From assembly GCA_022393335.1 (NCBI GenBank), contig JAJEKB010000543.1:299675-363674 (forward strand): DNA of 64,000 nt. The letters run 5' to 3'. Numbering within the stretch: position 1 is the stretch's first letter; every line of letters begins with the position of its first letter. A program made the position numbers and the translations under genes. Positions 36,019 through 47,776 of this stretch are shown here, piece after piece. This DNA comes from Macrotrachela quadricornifera (lineage: Eukaryota > Rotifera > Eurotatoria > Philodinida > Philodinidae). The notes under the pieces are model-generated. The model ran no database searches, was not told the DNA's origin, and was given only the letters and a program-made list of their open reading frames with translations.

Positions 36019-39000
36019 TTATGGTGTTGCGTCATTCGGATTTTTATGAGAGTTTCTATCTGTCTTTTTAGTTGCTTGACGCAAACGTCGTTGAATTGCA
36101 GGAAGACAATCAATAAAATCTGTTGCCATAGCTCCATCTTCACCCACTTCTTTTGAAACAGCTTCACCAGTAACAGCATGAAAATAAACACCCCATACAG
36201 CAGCTTTAGTTGGTTCCATACCTTGTGCTAAAAGTCCACCAATGATGCCTGCTAAAGTATCACCACTACCTGCAGTGCCTACAAATAATAGTTCACGTAA
36301 ATATTCATTAAACTGCAAATGAAGAAACGTTTTATACACAAAAAAAAGGTTTTTCTTACATAGCTAGATATTCATTGAGACTAATGAAAAAAAAATATAA
36401 AATTTTTGGTTCACTAATCTCTAATCACTTGAAGAGAAGTATTTAAACGATCAGCTAAGATTTTTATAATTGTAATATTTCTAATCATTCAATTAACCAT
36501 GGTGAAACATTATACTTTTTTGATTTCAGACATCACCTGTTTTATTGTTTCTTTAGAGATGGTGGCAAATCTTTGAAACTAATTCTTCACTTAACACATT
36601 CACGGCGATTCGATTTTCATAGAAAGTGGCATCTCTAAATGCAGTTTATTAGAAAACAAGATATATCACAAGATGCAGCGTGAAAAGCTCTACAATCTAC
36701 ATCTTAAAACTTATTTCAATTGTATACTTTTCATTTGCAAAAAAGGAAAAACTATGTGTGACGAATTTTGAGGTTGCAACAATTAATCGCACACAGTTTT
36801 GCTTTATTCGAAAACCAGACGTACACAATTGAAATAAACTTTACAATGTAGATTGTAGAGCGTTTCACGCTGCATCTTTTGGCATATTTTGTTTTATCTT
36901 ACGAAATCATCTTATATGACAAAAAGATGAAATAAGAAAAATAGAAGTTCATATTCATGTAGAAAAAAAAACGATCGTTTCACAACCATAATGTTAGTCA
37001 CGCAGAGTTTTACTTTGCCTGAAAACAGAAATTACACAACCAAGATAAACTTTACTATGGTAATTGTATAGCTTTTCACGCTGAATCTTATAGTGTGTTC
37101 CGTTTTTTAATAAAATGTATTTAGAGATTAAAATGTGAAATACAAGGTGGGACCCACCGGTGGGTCCCATCGCCGTGAATGTGTTAATGGAGAAAAAAAG
37201 TCTTCTCAGGAACTTAAATATAAGTTTAGTTAATAGTTATGTTGAGTATAGTCATTCCGAGATATTCAATGTAATTAAGATAGTTTTTCTTACCTAAAGC
37301 TCTACTACCGGCTTCATTCTTGAATACTGATCCATCTGGTGTTGCAATGAATGTATTTTGTCCTTTGAGTACAAGTACTGTATGCGATTGTCGAGCGAAT
37401 TCATTAGCAATCGATTCAGGTGCTGTCATGTCAACTTCTTTACCATTTGTAAGTGCTTTAAATTCATCTTCATGAGGCGTGAGAATTCGAGGAGCTATTG
37501 GTATTTGTTTTGAATCGTAGCCATACAGAGCCTATGTATAAAACTATCAATCACATATTCCAGCTAATAAAAACGATTGCACAATTTTTACAAGATTTAT
37601 TATAAGTTAATAATATTTGAAGTATGCTACTTCACCTATTTACATTGGTGATTTACAATTAACAAGCACTCACATCTTAGTGCTCAATCCATTCGAACTT
37701 TATCTGTCAACTATAGGCAAATATTGATAAAGAACGAAATAGCTTATAACAAATGATGCCTTCATACTTTTATTTCCAATTCCATCATCATTTCGAAGTA
37801 GAAGCAAAATATGACTGATGCCAATTGCTTTCTTGCAGGTCTACTCGAAATTCTTACAAACAAAATTTAGGAATTTCTTCTCGCATCTCACTTGTATATT
37901 GTTAACGATTGAATGAAAAAATTAATTTCAACTAAAAAAATACACAGAAAAAAGAACAGGACAAGAATGTAGCTAGAAGACTATGAAAGACAGAATACGA
38001 GAATAGAACATTCATCAACAAGATACGATATTATAACAACGAAGGCAAAGATTAAATAGAGAATTTTTCATGCTCTATGGATCGAAAAACAATGAGTAAA
38101 AGTATTATTGATATGATTTGACCTAAGTCTGAATTCAGATTAAGTTGGATAAACAATGTATGAAACTAGGAAAAGTTTCACCTTTTGATGCTTTACTGTT
38201 CTTCAGAAAACGGTCATTTATTGCTTCATTCGCTTTTATATATATATATATCTTGCAAATTTGATATCGTGAAAATAAAGATGTAAGAACATGAATCTGT
38301 TCCAGATTTTTCATACTTGAAACTTGGATAATGTTTACTTATAGTCGAAAGATGAAGTTTAAACGGTCTCAACACCTAAATATGTTCTCTCTTAAATGAT
38401 TAATAACTATTTTTCCTTTCAATTATATTTTCTATAATAAATAATATTTGATAACTAAAATTATTATGTAAATTCAGACCTTTTTCCTAATTAGTTATAA
38501 ACAGAAAAAAGCTTTTATGCCATTAATATGAAAAAATTGTCTCTATTCTATAATTTTTAGTTCATAATCTTGTTATATTATAAAATCATTGTACAATTAC
38601 TTGTGGATTTTCTGAATATTTAGTTGCTGTTCAATATTCAAATCCTTTAATGTGATAAATTTTATTGTAAAATATTGGTTGACTGATATGTGAACCTAAA
38701 CTATTTTATTTAATAGCTTTAACGGTTTTTCTTACCTGTGCATCAACCACCATTGGTAATGATGCTTTGACAAGAAGTTCATGAACAGCTTTTTCAGTCT
38801 CTTTATCTTCATCAATACCAGGACCCAACACAATAGCTGAACATGCCTTTATTTGTTCTTTAAGTAGTTTAGAAGCGGCATTCGCTCCTATTGTTCCATG
38901 TGATGTTTCCGGTAAAGGAATCATCATTAATTCTGGAACAGCAACACCAATTTGTGTAGCAACACTTTCAGGTACAGCTACACGAACTGTTCCACAACCA

Positions 39001-39164
39001 ATACGTAATGCTGCTCGTGCAGCAAGAATCATTGCTCCAGGTAAACGTCGGCTTCCACCAATAACTAATAATTTTCCACGACTAGCTTTGCTTGTATCAT
39101 CGTCCCAATCTGGTAAAGGCATAGTTTTCAATAAATCTACATTGATCTTTTGCACAGATTTCAT
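36019..39164 (-). CDS. NAD(P)H-hydrate dehydratase of bacterial type
   Basis: A metabolite-repair enzyme that removes water from damaged NADHX/NADPHX using ADP or ATP, with a ribokinase-like fold. 308 residues from three exons: 39164-38736, 37531-37294 and 36278-36019. Motifs: GKLLVIGGSRRLPGA (glycine loop), ARAALRIGCGTVRVAVPE, VLGPGI, MVVDAQALYGYDSK, PRILTPHEDEF, TVLVLKGQ and the catalytic GTAGSGDTLAGIIGGLLAQG. The sequence reads like the C-terminal (NnrD) half of bacterial YjeF proteins. The animal NAXD version would be expected to differ, so bacterial ancestry is possible. Length fits the single domain. Its two introns (1204 and 1015 bp) are far larger than others here, and the second holds a transposable element. 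No targeting signal is obvious. Confidence 0.87.
36591..37187. mobile_element. TTAA-flanked inverted-repeat element inside an intron
   Basis: Both ends read TTAACACATTCACGGCGAT inward (left 36591-36609; right complement 37169-37187), giving TTAA target sites as in piggyBac-type elements. The inverted match continues inside with ATCTCTAAAT..TTTATTA and a block AGATGCAGCGTGAAAAGCTC (36671-36690). That block recurs inverted at 36851-36880 and 37062-37090. At the right end only, 37149-37168 is a perfect 20-base palindrome centred on ACCGGT. There is no transposase frame. The element lies in intron 2 of the hydrate dehydratase gene and explains most of that intron's size. Confidence 0.78.
37532..38735 (-). 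other. Long intron 1 of the hydrate dehydratase gene
   Basis: A 1204-bp intron between VVDAQ and ALYGY. It is AT-rich, with a TA repeat near 38238-38252. No coding frame or clear element ends were seen. It is exceptionally long compared with the roughly 50-250 bp introns of most other genes here. Confidence 0.5.
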
Positions 39165-40836
39165 GATGATAGTAATGAATAAACGATATGTTGGGTAGTT
39201 TTCCTAAGTGTTACAAGCACAGAGAATATATTCAGTTTACAAAAGAAAATTGCTTCGCAGAATTAGAATTTTACGAGTCAGCCAACGATGAGTACATGAG
39301 TGTCTAGATCTATAATATCGACGATAACAAAAGAAAACAAGACAAATATGAATGAATATGGCTAGAGAAATTTATCGATGTTGTCTTTTCTCGAACTGCA
39401 CTCTCACCTACGCTCAGACGCTTCCATGCTCATCGTTTCGTTTCGTTTCCCAAACTAACACAATTAGTCCAATGAATTCCTACTGAATTGTTGAAACTAG
39501 AAGTGGCAACAATGGCCTTTAAATATGCTGTTGATCCAGGTACTTATACAATTACAATTGGCATGGTAATTAATCATCATCATATAAAAGAAGAATTGTA
39601 AAAACTCATACGCATTTCTGAATGATATAGGATTATTGTTTTTGAATCTTGATTTCATTAATTTAATTTTGAATGATTTTATCCTTGTTCTTTCCAATAA
39701 ACTCTATTGTCTTATTTTACATTCCCGAAAAAAGTTTACTTAGAAAAAAAATTGTTTCTATATTGAAATTCGTAAAGATGATAAATGAAATTCTACCATT
39801 CATATTAGTTTCAAAATTGTAGATTCATCTCATAAAAATTTAGTTTTGCAAACTAAACTATCGTAGATATTTATAATTCTGTAGAAGAAAGCAACAATGC
39901 TCAAAATTTCGATAGTTAATAAGTATATCATTTTTCGTAGCAAAACAGGTTAATCAATCAATTTTAGCTTCATTCATATTTATGAAATAAGTCATAATTT
40001 TAATTTTAAATAATTCAATTGTTTCATTCAAACTTCTATTATAAAATATAAACTACGATAAAGTATATAAATATTGATAGAAATACTAAATTGTTCTTCT
40101 AATTCAGAAAAGCTCATACAAAAACTGTAACTTAATCCTATTTTCTAGTCAATTTATGCATTAGTTTATCTCAATTTTCAATGTCTAGTTCTCATATTAA
40201 AAACATTCATGCTTATGTATTCAAAACTAAGATTAAAGCAACTTACTTTTATTAGAAATAATATATGAGCTATATAAAATATTATTACAAAATATGTTAT
40301 CTAAAATGAACATAAGATTATGTTCATAACAGATTAATAAAATCTTGAGATACAGATAAAAAATAAGTTTGAATAGATTTAAAAGTAATAAATCATTCTT
40401 AATGAATATGCAAAATTAGCAATTATTTTTAAATATAAAATGTGCTATATAAAAGATAATTTGTATGGGTAATTTCATTAAAAAAAACATATTTGTATAT
40501 AGCAATAATTTTCTTTTCGTTGATATCGTTACAAAAAAGAAAGTAAAGTACTTATAAAATACGATAACAAAAAAACTAACTATGAATAAAATAGATAGCT
40601 TGAATAAAAATAAAACATAGAAAATATTTTCAGGTAATAAATTATCCAATAATCCAAGAGTAGTGTATGCATTTTAATTAATATTCATTTGTTTGTATAT
40701 GAAAAACTAAAATAGGAAATAAGGAAAAGATATTCTATAAATATTTTGAGCAAATATATTAAAATACATTTATAAAAACGTAGATCAATTCACTTATTTT
40801 ATTTTTTGACAAATTTGTATTATCATTTTTAGTAAA
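39165..40836. other. Intergenic, with an isolated exon-like ORF at 39511
   Basis: Mostly AT-rich spacer. At 39511-39600 on the plus strand there is a coding-like start (ATGGCCTTTAAATATGCTGT) reading MAFKYAVDPGTYTITIGM, then either GTAATT as a splice donor or a stop 11 codons later. No following exon was found, so it may be a gene relic or a very small gene. Nothing else was recognised. Confidence 0.3.
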
Positions 40837-42079
40837 TTATGGTAGCAAAGCAAGTTCAGCCATTAATGGCAAATGATCACTTGGATGTTGTTCATTTGGT
40901 AAAGTAAAATCCTCATTCATTGCTCGTTCACCATCATTATGTAAAGCATTTAATAATTTTAGAGGTCGCATACGGTCACGTTGATAATAAATATAATCAA
41001 TTGTATCACAAAAATGATTAACAATTCGTGTTGTAAATGGCATTAAAAATGTCTTTTCATTATAAGCACTTTCTAAAGCTTTTTTATACATATGAGATTC
41101 AGTAAGATATTTTGTAGTCTTAATTAAATCATCATTAAATAATGGTAAATAAACTTCATGTACTTTAGAATAATAATCAGCAGTATCTGTAAGAAGTCCA
41201 TTTCTTATATAATCATGAACAATTGAATCACGTGTACTATTAAAATCACCAACAATAATAAATGGTTTATCACCAGATTCTTTGTTTAATCGAGTAAGCT
41301 CATTAAAAAGAGTACGAATTTGAAAGAGTTGTGTTGCAGGTAATGTATGATTCCAATTAAGATGTGTATTACATATCCATATTTGCTGTTTTTCTCCATT
41401 CAATGGATTTACCTATAAAAAATAACAAATTTCCAAACAATATTTTGGCATCTTTTTCAAATAGATGTTCGATATTTTTGAAGAATATTTTTACTGTTTA
41501 AGTACTTTATCATATTACCGTATTATTTTGTAATTGAAGAAGACAGAAGAGAGCAGCATTATATGTAGCTAATGCTGTTTGTGTTGGAAATTGAGTTTGT
41601 GCACTATCGAAATATCCAAGTCGATGTTGAGTTATTAATTTAAATTTATCTTGTTTGAAAAATATTACAACACCATCTTTAGCTTTGACACCGCCACGTT
41701 CAGCAAAAATACCATTATCATATCCTAATTTAGAAAGAAATGGACTAAGCCATTCATGAAAATTATCTTTATGCATCTCTTGTAAACAAATAATATCTGC
41801 ATTAAATGATTGTAATTCACGTTCAAATAATTTTGATCGATATGAAAAATCGAGATAAGCTGGATTAGTTTGGGGAAAATATTGTGTTTCAGCAAGATTT
41901 GAAGCCAGGCAATTATATGTTAAAATAGTAAATGTTGAAATAGGTGCAGAATGATCAGCAGTATCTTTAATTTGAATCATATTTTTAAACAAAAGTGATT
42001 TTTGTCGTCGTGAAATATTGAATAAAGTAGAGCGTAATTGTTGTGAAAAGAGTGTTTGACAAATAGATACTATTTTCAT
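40837..42079 (-). CDS. EEP-fold nuclease/phosphatase, CCR4/nocturnin-like
   Basis: A 378-residue member of the endonuclease/exonuclease/phosphatase superfamily. Two exons, 42079-41519 and 41412-40837, join in phase 0 at QNNT/VNPL. Catalytic motifs are in order: FTILTYNCLA (metal-site Asn), ADIICLQEM (Glu), ICNTHLNW, FIIVGDFNS (Asp/Asn) and HPSDHLPLMAEL (the Asp-His pair at the end). The first half, with the pattern YRSKLFERELQSFNADIICLQE, resembles CCR4-type deadenylases, nocturnin and PDE12. The leader (about 50 residues, basic, with Ser/Arg) could be a mitochondrial or disordered N terminus. Poly(A) shortening or a related phosphodiester cut is the likely role, but the substrate cannot be told from sequence. 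Confidence 0.85.
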
Positions 42080-44149
42080 TAAAAACAAATATATATTAAT
42101 GTGCTCTGAAGAACAATCAATAGAACATTAACACAAAAATGTAATAAATATATTTTCGAAATTTAAACGTATTAATAAATTCTATGTATAATTTTATTAT
42201 AGTTCAATGGAATCCCTAATTGGAACTATTGAATCAATCAAACTAGATATGTAATCGCACCTTTTTGAGGAATTTATTGTTTTAATAGTTGATAGAATTA
42301 GACATAACGTAACTTAACCGGAATACTCAGCAGAACGATAGGAGCAAACTCAAAGCCATTCGAGAAGAATACTCAGCAGAGGGCGCTTGTTTTTGAATTA
42401 TAAAACACTTCAATATCGTCGTACAATGTAGTCTGTAAAGGATATATAATTGTAATATTAATTCGACATATATTTTACAAGAATAGTTAGAAACTGATAA
42501 AAAAATATGAACTTAATATAATATATTTTCGTAAAATTTTTCTTAATGGCATAAATCTGTATGCTTCAAAATATGCCTCACCTGAATCTATTACTCAGGA
42601 TACATTGAAAGATATTTAGATATACGTTAGAAGTAATGATGTCATAGAGAATAACATAGTTACATTGAGATATATCAAACGAACATAAGTTTAAACATAA
42701 ATACTTTTATAATTAATGCATATGCACATACACCTTTCATACTATATATGCATTAATTAAGCCTATTAGTATAAGAGGGATCAATACTATTCTCTATATG
42801 TCAGCATATGATTCTTATAATTGGATTCATATGCAAAATTCATCACACTCAAATATGTGGTATACGATTAAACAAATTTTGTTGTGCACAAAAACAACAT
42901 TTCATATGTATATTAAAAGAAAATATTATTTATATGACCATGTCAAGTAATCACATAAAGATATACATGAAAAGACGACTACACAACAATATGCATTATA
43001 TAAAACTGTTGGAAATGTACATTCACATTCGTATACCATTATTTTCTATTATGCTTCTTGCAAAAGTTTCAAAAAAAAAAGCTAAAATGTTTGTGAATGA
43101 AAGTCACAATTGAAATAAAACAGTTTGGATACTATCTGCGATTGAACGCGACCTCTTCATGCACTTACATATTTTTATGAAAATATGACTCATTTTAATG
43201 TCGTTGTACGAGAAAAAGATTTAGTTATATTGACAGAAGTGAGCAGGCAAACGTGTAACGACATATTCTTCTTCTTCTGCCGTCCGAGTGTGGCCTGCAA
43301 CTGCCTTATCATAGCTATTCGTCTTTGAAACCGACATTGCAAGTGAAGTGATATTATGAATAATACAAAAAAGAGTATGTTATTAGTCATTTCGAACATG
43401 TTCTGATGGAATAAACAGATTTAACTAAAAAAACATTATCTTACATAGGAAGTCAAGAAATTCGATTTCAATGTAACATTATTCATTTTATAATAATCTT
43501 TATATGATTGAATCATTGCTACATGTAGATAACCCTTATCTAATCTTTAGTTACCCATGTAAGATTAAACGTGTGCTATTATCCATTTGTAAACAGAAAA
43601 AGGACAGATTATTTAAACTAAATTTTTGATCAAAATAAAATAATAGTCCGCGATTTTTATCGTTGAAAAGAGAAAATAAAATTTCATTGAATCATAATTT
43701 GGATTTTTTTAAAAACTTTTCTCAAGATTTTCTATTCAAGTTTTTCAAAAACGATAGATTGCACAAGTTAGGAAAATTGGATTTTTGATTTTCAGAGATA
43801 TACAGGATATTCTAATTAGGATGCTGAAAAAGTAAACAAGCTATTACTACAAGCCTGCAAGTTTTGAAAAATGTTCTGAAAAATTACAAATCATATGATC
43901 CGATACATCTTTTCTCTTATTTCAATCAAAAATTAATCGAATAGTACTCATCCTGTCTCTATTTTAAAGTGTACAAACAACAGAAGGTTATTTCAATTAG
44001 TATTTACCACGAATATCATAAAAACGATGTATAATTCAAAATCTGAATTGATTAATTATTTAGATGAAAAACGAACTAGATTTACTTTATGACCTTTCTG
44101 AAAATTTGACTTAAGCCAGATGTAAGAGATATGAAGATATACAAATATA
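42080..44149. other. Intergenic, nothing recognised
   Basis: AT-rich spacer. A 14-bp direct repeat (GAATACTCAGCAGA) occurs at about 42321 and 42368. An open frame at 42808-43113 is His/Ile/Lys-rich without motif and is not believed. No mobile element was delimited. Confidence 0.45.
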
Positions 44150-44171
44150 ATGAACAGGAAATGTAGGATTA

Positions 44172-45059
44172 TTGGCAATACTAGTGATATTGAAGGAGCG
44201 CGTATTTCCATCCTCATCCGCATTGAAAGGGGCGCTCTATGTGAATGCCTTCGCTATCATCTATCTTTTAGAAGCTGCAAAGCAAACATTTGATTCAAGA
44301 AGTATCGTGCACATACCTTGGGAAAGCGAGCTAGCTGACGAAGAAACATTTGTTTTAAAAAATATTGTGCACACGCCTTGGGCAAGCGAGCAAGCTGATG
44401 AAGAAACACTTGATTCAGACGATATGCTCACGCCTTGACTAAGGGAGGAAGCTTCTGAAGCTGACTTTCCGAATCCATTTATTAGCGTAAGTAGTTTTCA
44501 TAACAATTGAAAATCCAAACTAGGTTTGGATTGGTCTTCAATACGGCTTTTTGAAACATTGTTTGCTATATATTAGGAACCGATACAGAATGCGTATCTT
44601 GGTACTTCGTCAAAGACCGTTCGTAAATGTGTTGATTGTAAGAGAGCGCCTCATATGCAGTGTCTTCATTGTTCAAACTATGTTTGCATGGAATGCGCTC
44701 AAAAACACGTTGCCCTTGCTGCTGAACAAATAGATATGGTTCAACATGTTCTGAACGAGAAAATGAATATAATTGATCGCTTATCGGCTGCAACTAAAGA
44801 ACGCGTTAATGCTGAGCATAATAATATTATAAAACAAGCAGACACTGAACGAGACCGAGCATTTATTACAATCGATCAAATGGCCGAACAACAAAAGACA
44901 TACATACGGAACAAAAATGTACAATTAAGTGAATTATCATTAGACGAAGTTCCATCTTACATAGAGTCTATGACTAGTGATATTGAATATATCAATGAAA
45001 CCAACATCCAACTATTTCGCATCAACAGCGCCTTGCCGAAAATTCAAGTACAACAATAA
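44172..45059 (+). pseudogene. B-box-like/coiled-coil gene with 20-residue repeats, broken by a stop
   Basis: Two exon-like parts join in phase: 44172-44486 and 44577-45059. Upstream in-frame ATG is absent and the first codon of the open frame is TTG, so the 5' end is also unclear. Part 1 encodes tandem repeats of about 20 residues; unit two is 60 bp, with the pattern EETF...IVHTPWASEQAD. In the third unit the codon TGG of the conserved PW is TGA (44436-44438), so translation would stop. The same frame stays open afterwards to the donor at 44487. Part 2 has a B-box-like zinc motif (KCVDCKRAPHMQCLHCSNYVCMECAQKH) and a long coiled coil. This is a type of protein numerous in rotifers. It is likely a recently disabled copy, or a shortened gene starting at Met 44655. 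Confidence 0.6.
44304..44457 (+). repeat. Tandem coding repeat, about 60-bp unit
   Basis: About two and a half head-to-tail units start at the GTGCACATACCTTGGGAAAG of the first unit. The middle unit is exactly 60 bp (44339-44398) and the third is 57 bp (44399-44455), one codon shorter. Conserved cores are GTGCACACGCCTTGGGCAAG and AGCAAGCTGATGAAGAAACA. Unit three has ATGCTCACGCCTTGACTAAG, which carries the nonsense change. Confidence 0.7.
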
Positions 45060-46494
45060 CTAACCACTCATAAATAAAAAGTAATTCAAAAACTTTTATG
45101 ATGTACATATTCTGAAGAAAATAAATTCAATTTGAACCGGAAAATGAAAGTGATTCATACTTATGATTACTTTGCATTGTATATCGAGTTATAAAAAGAC
45201 TTTTGAACCAAATTATTTTGCTAGAAATTGTCATTCATATCCTCAGAAAGAAAATTTAAATTGAAAACAACAAGTTTTCTACAGTAGTACAAACCTCTTT
45301 AAATTTCTTTTTTCAAAAAATAATTCGTGTTGCATATATACCACTTCGTTTTCTATCTAGTTTTCTTTCATGTTAAAATAAAAGCTAAAAAAATTTCTAA
45401 CATCTATTATACTTCTTTTTATTCTAATTTACTACGCTTCCATATTTTCGCTTACAATATATCTAAAGTCTTATAATCTATACTTAATAAAAATCGAACA
45501 ACTTAAGAAGTAGTCTAAACAAGCAAATATCATACCATATTATGACTGCAAATTTTAGGCACAATAATAGTCTTCAATGATGATCAAATATTACTAGGAA
45601 TGTGACTGATATAGGAAAACATTCTATTTCAAAAAATATTTTGACAGCAATCAATTATTGTTTAATCAGAATACAGAAAGAATCAAAATCAATTCCTACC
45701 ATATAACGTAAATTCATTTGATTCAGACGTCTGTGATCGAAGATAAATACAAAAAACGAAAAGTTATCATAAGTAGAGATTCTATTACACAAAAAAATCA
45801 TAGTTATCAAGTTTCAAAGATAACATGACAAGACATTTAGATCTATGTAAACAATCTACTTTTGACTGTGTTGTGTTTCTTATATACTTATAAAAATTTA
45901 AAATTTTACTCAACATGTTTTCGCTATTCTTTATTTTATCATATTCTTTACCTATAATAACTCATATTTATACAAACCGTATTTAAAATAACAGATCTAT
46001 GTATAATTAATTTAATTTTAAAGATCAAAAAGTAAGTTGCTTATTGCTTAAATTCATTTATTTTATATCTATATTCAATAAATAAAGATTACTGAAACTA
46101 TTTTTCTATATTATTTAGTATCTTGTTTTATGCTCACATTTTATTCTTAATTTGTATGAAAATCTATTTATATGATGGGAGAATATCACAAACGAAATAC
46201 AGCTGCACAATATATATTTGCTTTTCTTACATATATTAATATTCTGGCAAAGAAAAGCTTTACGAATATCGTTATGTCTGTTATTTTTCTTTCCTCTCTA
46301 TTTTTCTTTTTTTTCTTATTCTTGCCCTTGATCATAGTTTGATTTTCACGACATACACACATATAGTGAGGTACTAGAAAAATGATTTCTAATTTTATAA
46401 CACAATATCGATGGTTTTGTCTGATCTTTTCATAAAAAGAGTTTATTAATATTGAGAGTTTATTTTTTTTTCATTTTATTTTTCAATATGTAAT
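45060..46494. other. Intergenic, nothing recognised
   Basis: AT-rich spacer of 1.4 kb with many stops in all frames. No gene, element end or RNA signature was noticed. Confidence 0.5.
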
Positions 46495-47427
46495 ATGAAT
46501 ATTTATGTTTTCTTGACATTTTTCATTGAAGATACGACCATGAGTGTACATCGCATATCAGTAATGACCTACAACATGTGGAGATACCAAAATTATCCTG
46601 GTAATTGGCCACAACGTCGACTACCCATTCTTGAATGTTTAACCACATTTACACCTGATATACTATGTGTACAAGAATTACATCCATTATTTCATGATGT
46701 TATTGTCGAAGCTTTACCATCTCATGTATACGTTAAGGATAATTTTTCTGGTTGGCAGAATGAAAGTAATATATATTGGAATTCAAATCTATTTAATATA
46801 GTAGAATATGGTATTATTGATATTGGTATGATGGAACCATTACGACGTCTTTTTTGGGTACTTTTAAAGATTAAACCATCGCAACAAACAATAGAAGGAC
46901 AAAATCAATCGGATAATATTCTTACACAACAGATTTTAGTGGCAACAGCACATTATACATGGGAAGGTCATGCAGAAGAACGTACAACAAGTGTTAATCT
47001 ACGAAAACAACAAGCACAACGTACTGCAACAGCTTTACATGATCTAGAGGCAAAGTTTGCTGATCCACATTTAGCTATATTATTTATGGGAGATTTAAAT
47101 GAAAATTTTCATCCACGACGTATTTTACGTGAAGCTGGTTTTATTGATTGTTTTACTGCATTACGATTACCTCCACCTCCTACTCATCCACAACGTCCTA
47201 GTATACTTCAAGAAGATCTTCTTGGTGATTGTACATTAGACTGGATAATGCAAAACAATAATGCACGTCCTATTTTAGCTAATGTTCTGAGAAATTTATT
47301 TTGTACAGGAGGTTATTCGGTATCTGATCATTGTCCAGTTATGTGCATCTATGAAGTCGGATCTGGACCATATGTATTTAACTTAATGCAAAATAACAAT
47401 CCTACAAACATTGTCAATCCAACCTAA
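46495..47427 (+). CDS. EEP-fold phosphodiesterase/nuclease-like protein, intronless
   Basis: An EEP-superfamily protein of 310 residues from the first Met, or 295 from Met16 at 46540. Met16 is preferred because homology-like sequence begins there (SVHRISVMTYNMW). Motifs: VMTYNMW (Asn), DILCVQELH (Glu), LVATAHYTW, ILFMGDLNE (Asp/Asn), CTLDWI and YSVSDHCPVMC (Asp-His). All metal and catalytic positions appear intact. A Pro-rich loop (RLPPPPTHPQRP) and a short Asn-rich tail are lineage features. It does not look like a close copy of the EEP protein at 40.8 kb: shared motifs only, different spacing, no intron. Substrate unknown; nuclease, lipid phosphatase or tyrosyl-DNA phosphodiesterase roles are all possible. 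Confidence 0.82.
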   Translation: MNIYVFLTFFIEDTTMSVHRISVMTYNMWRYQNYPGNWPQRRLPILECLTTFTPDILCVQELHPLFHDVIVEALPSHVYVKDNFSGWQNESNIYWNSNLFNIVEYGIIDIGMMEPLRRLFWVLLKIKPSQQTIEGQNQSDNILTQQILVATAHYTWEGHAEERTTSVNLRKQQAQRTATALHDLEAKFADPHLAILFMGDLNENFHPRRILREAGFIDCFTALRLPPPPTHPQRPSILQEDLLGDCTLDWIMQNNNARPILANVLRNLFCTGGYSVSDHCPVMCIYEVGSGPYVFNLMQNNNPTNIVNPT

Positions 47428-47776
47428 CTATAAGTTTAGAATTCAAAACATCAAAATAAAATGAACATGTATTAACAAACATGTTAGTTGATGAAATGAA
47501 AACATCTTCAATCAAAAAAAAAGACTAGATATTTTATCTTGAGATTGGATAATGTGCTTTTTATTGTATAATCAATTCATAGAGAAAAAATTAACTTAAT
47601 ATAAAACTTTCATTATCAATTCTAATATTTTTGATTTATTATTCCAATCCTTTTCCATCATGTCTTACATCATAATTATTAGATATTGTTTTTCAAAAGT
47701 TTTTATTCATTTATTCTTTCAAATATGTTTTTATTTCATATAATTCGAAATAATAAAACAAATCAATTATTGTATA
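47428..47776. other. Convergent spacer
   Basis: 349 bp between the stops of the EEP gene (plus) and the propeller-like gene (minus). AT-rich with AATAAA-type strings on both strands, presumably the two 3' ends. Nothing else. Confidence 0.5.

Noticed and set aside
42808..43113. 101-codon frame on the plus strand
   Set aside because: His/Ile/Lys composition of AT-rich DNA, no family pattern and no neighbouring exons.
44566..44793. Minus-strand frame overlapping the B-box exon
   Set aside because: It is the antisense shadow of the zinc-finger/coiled-coil exon.
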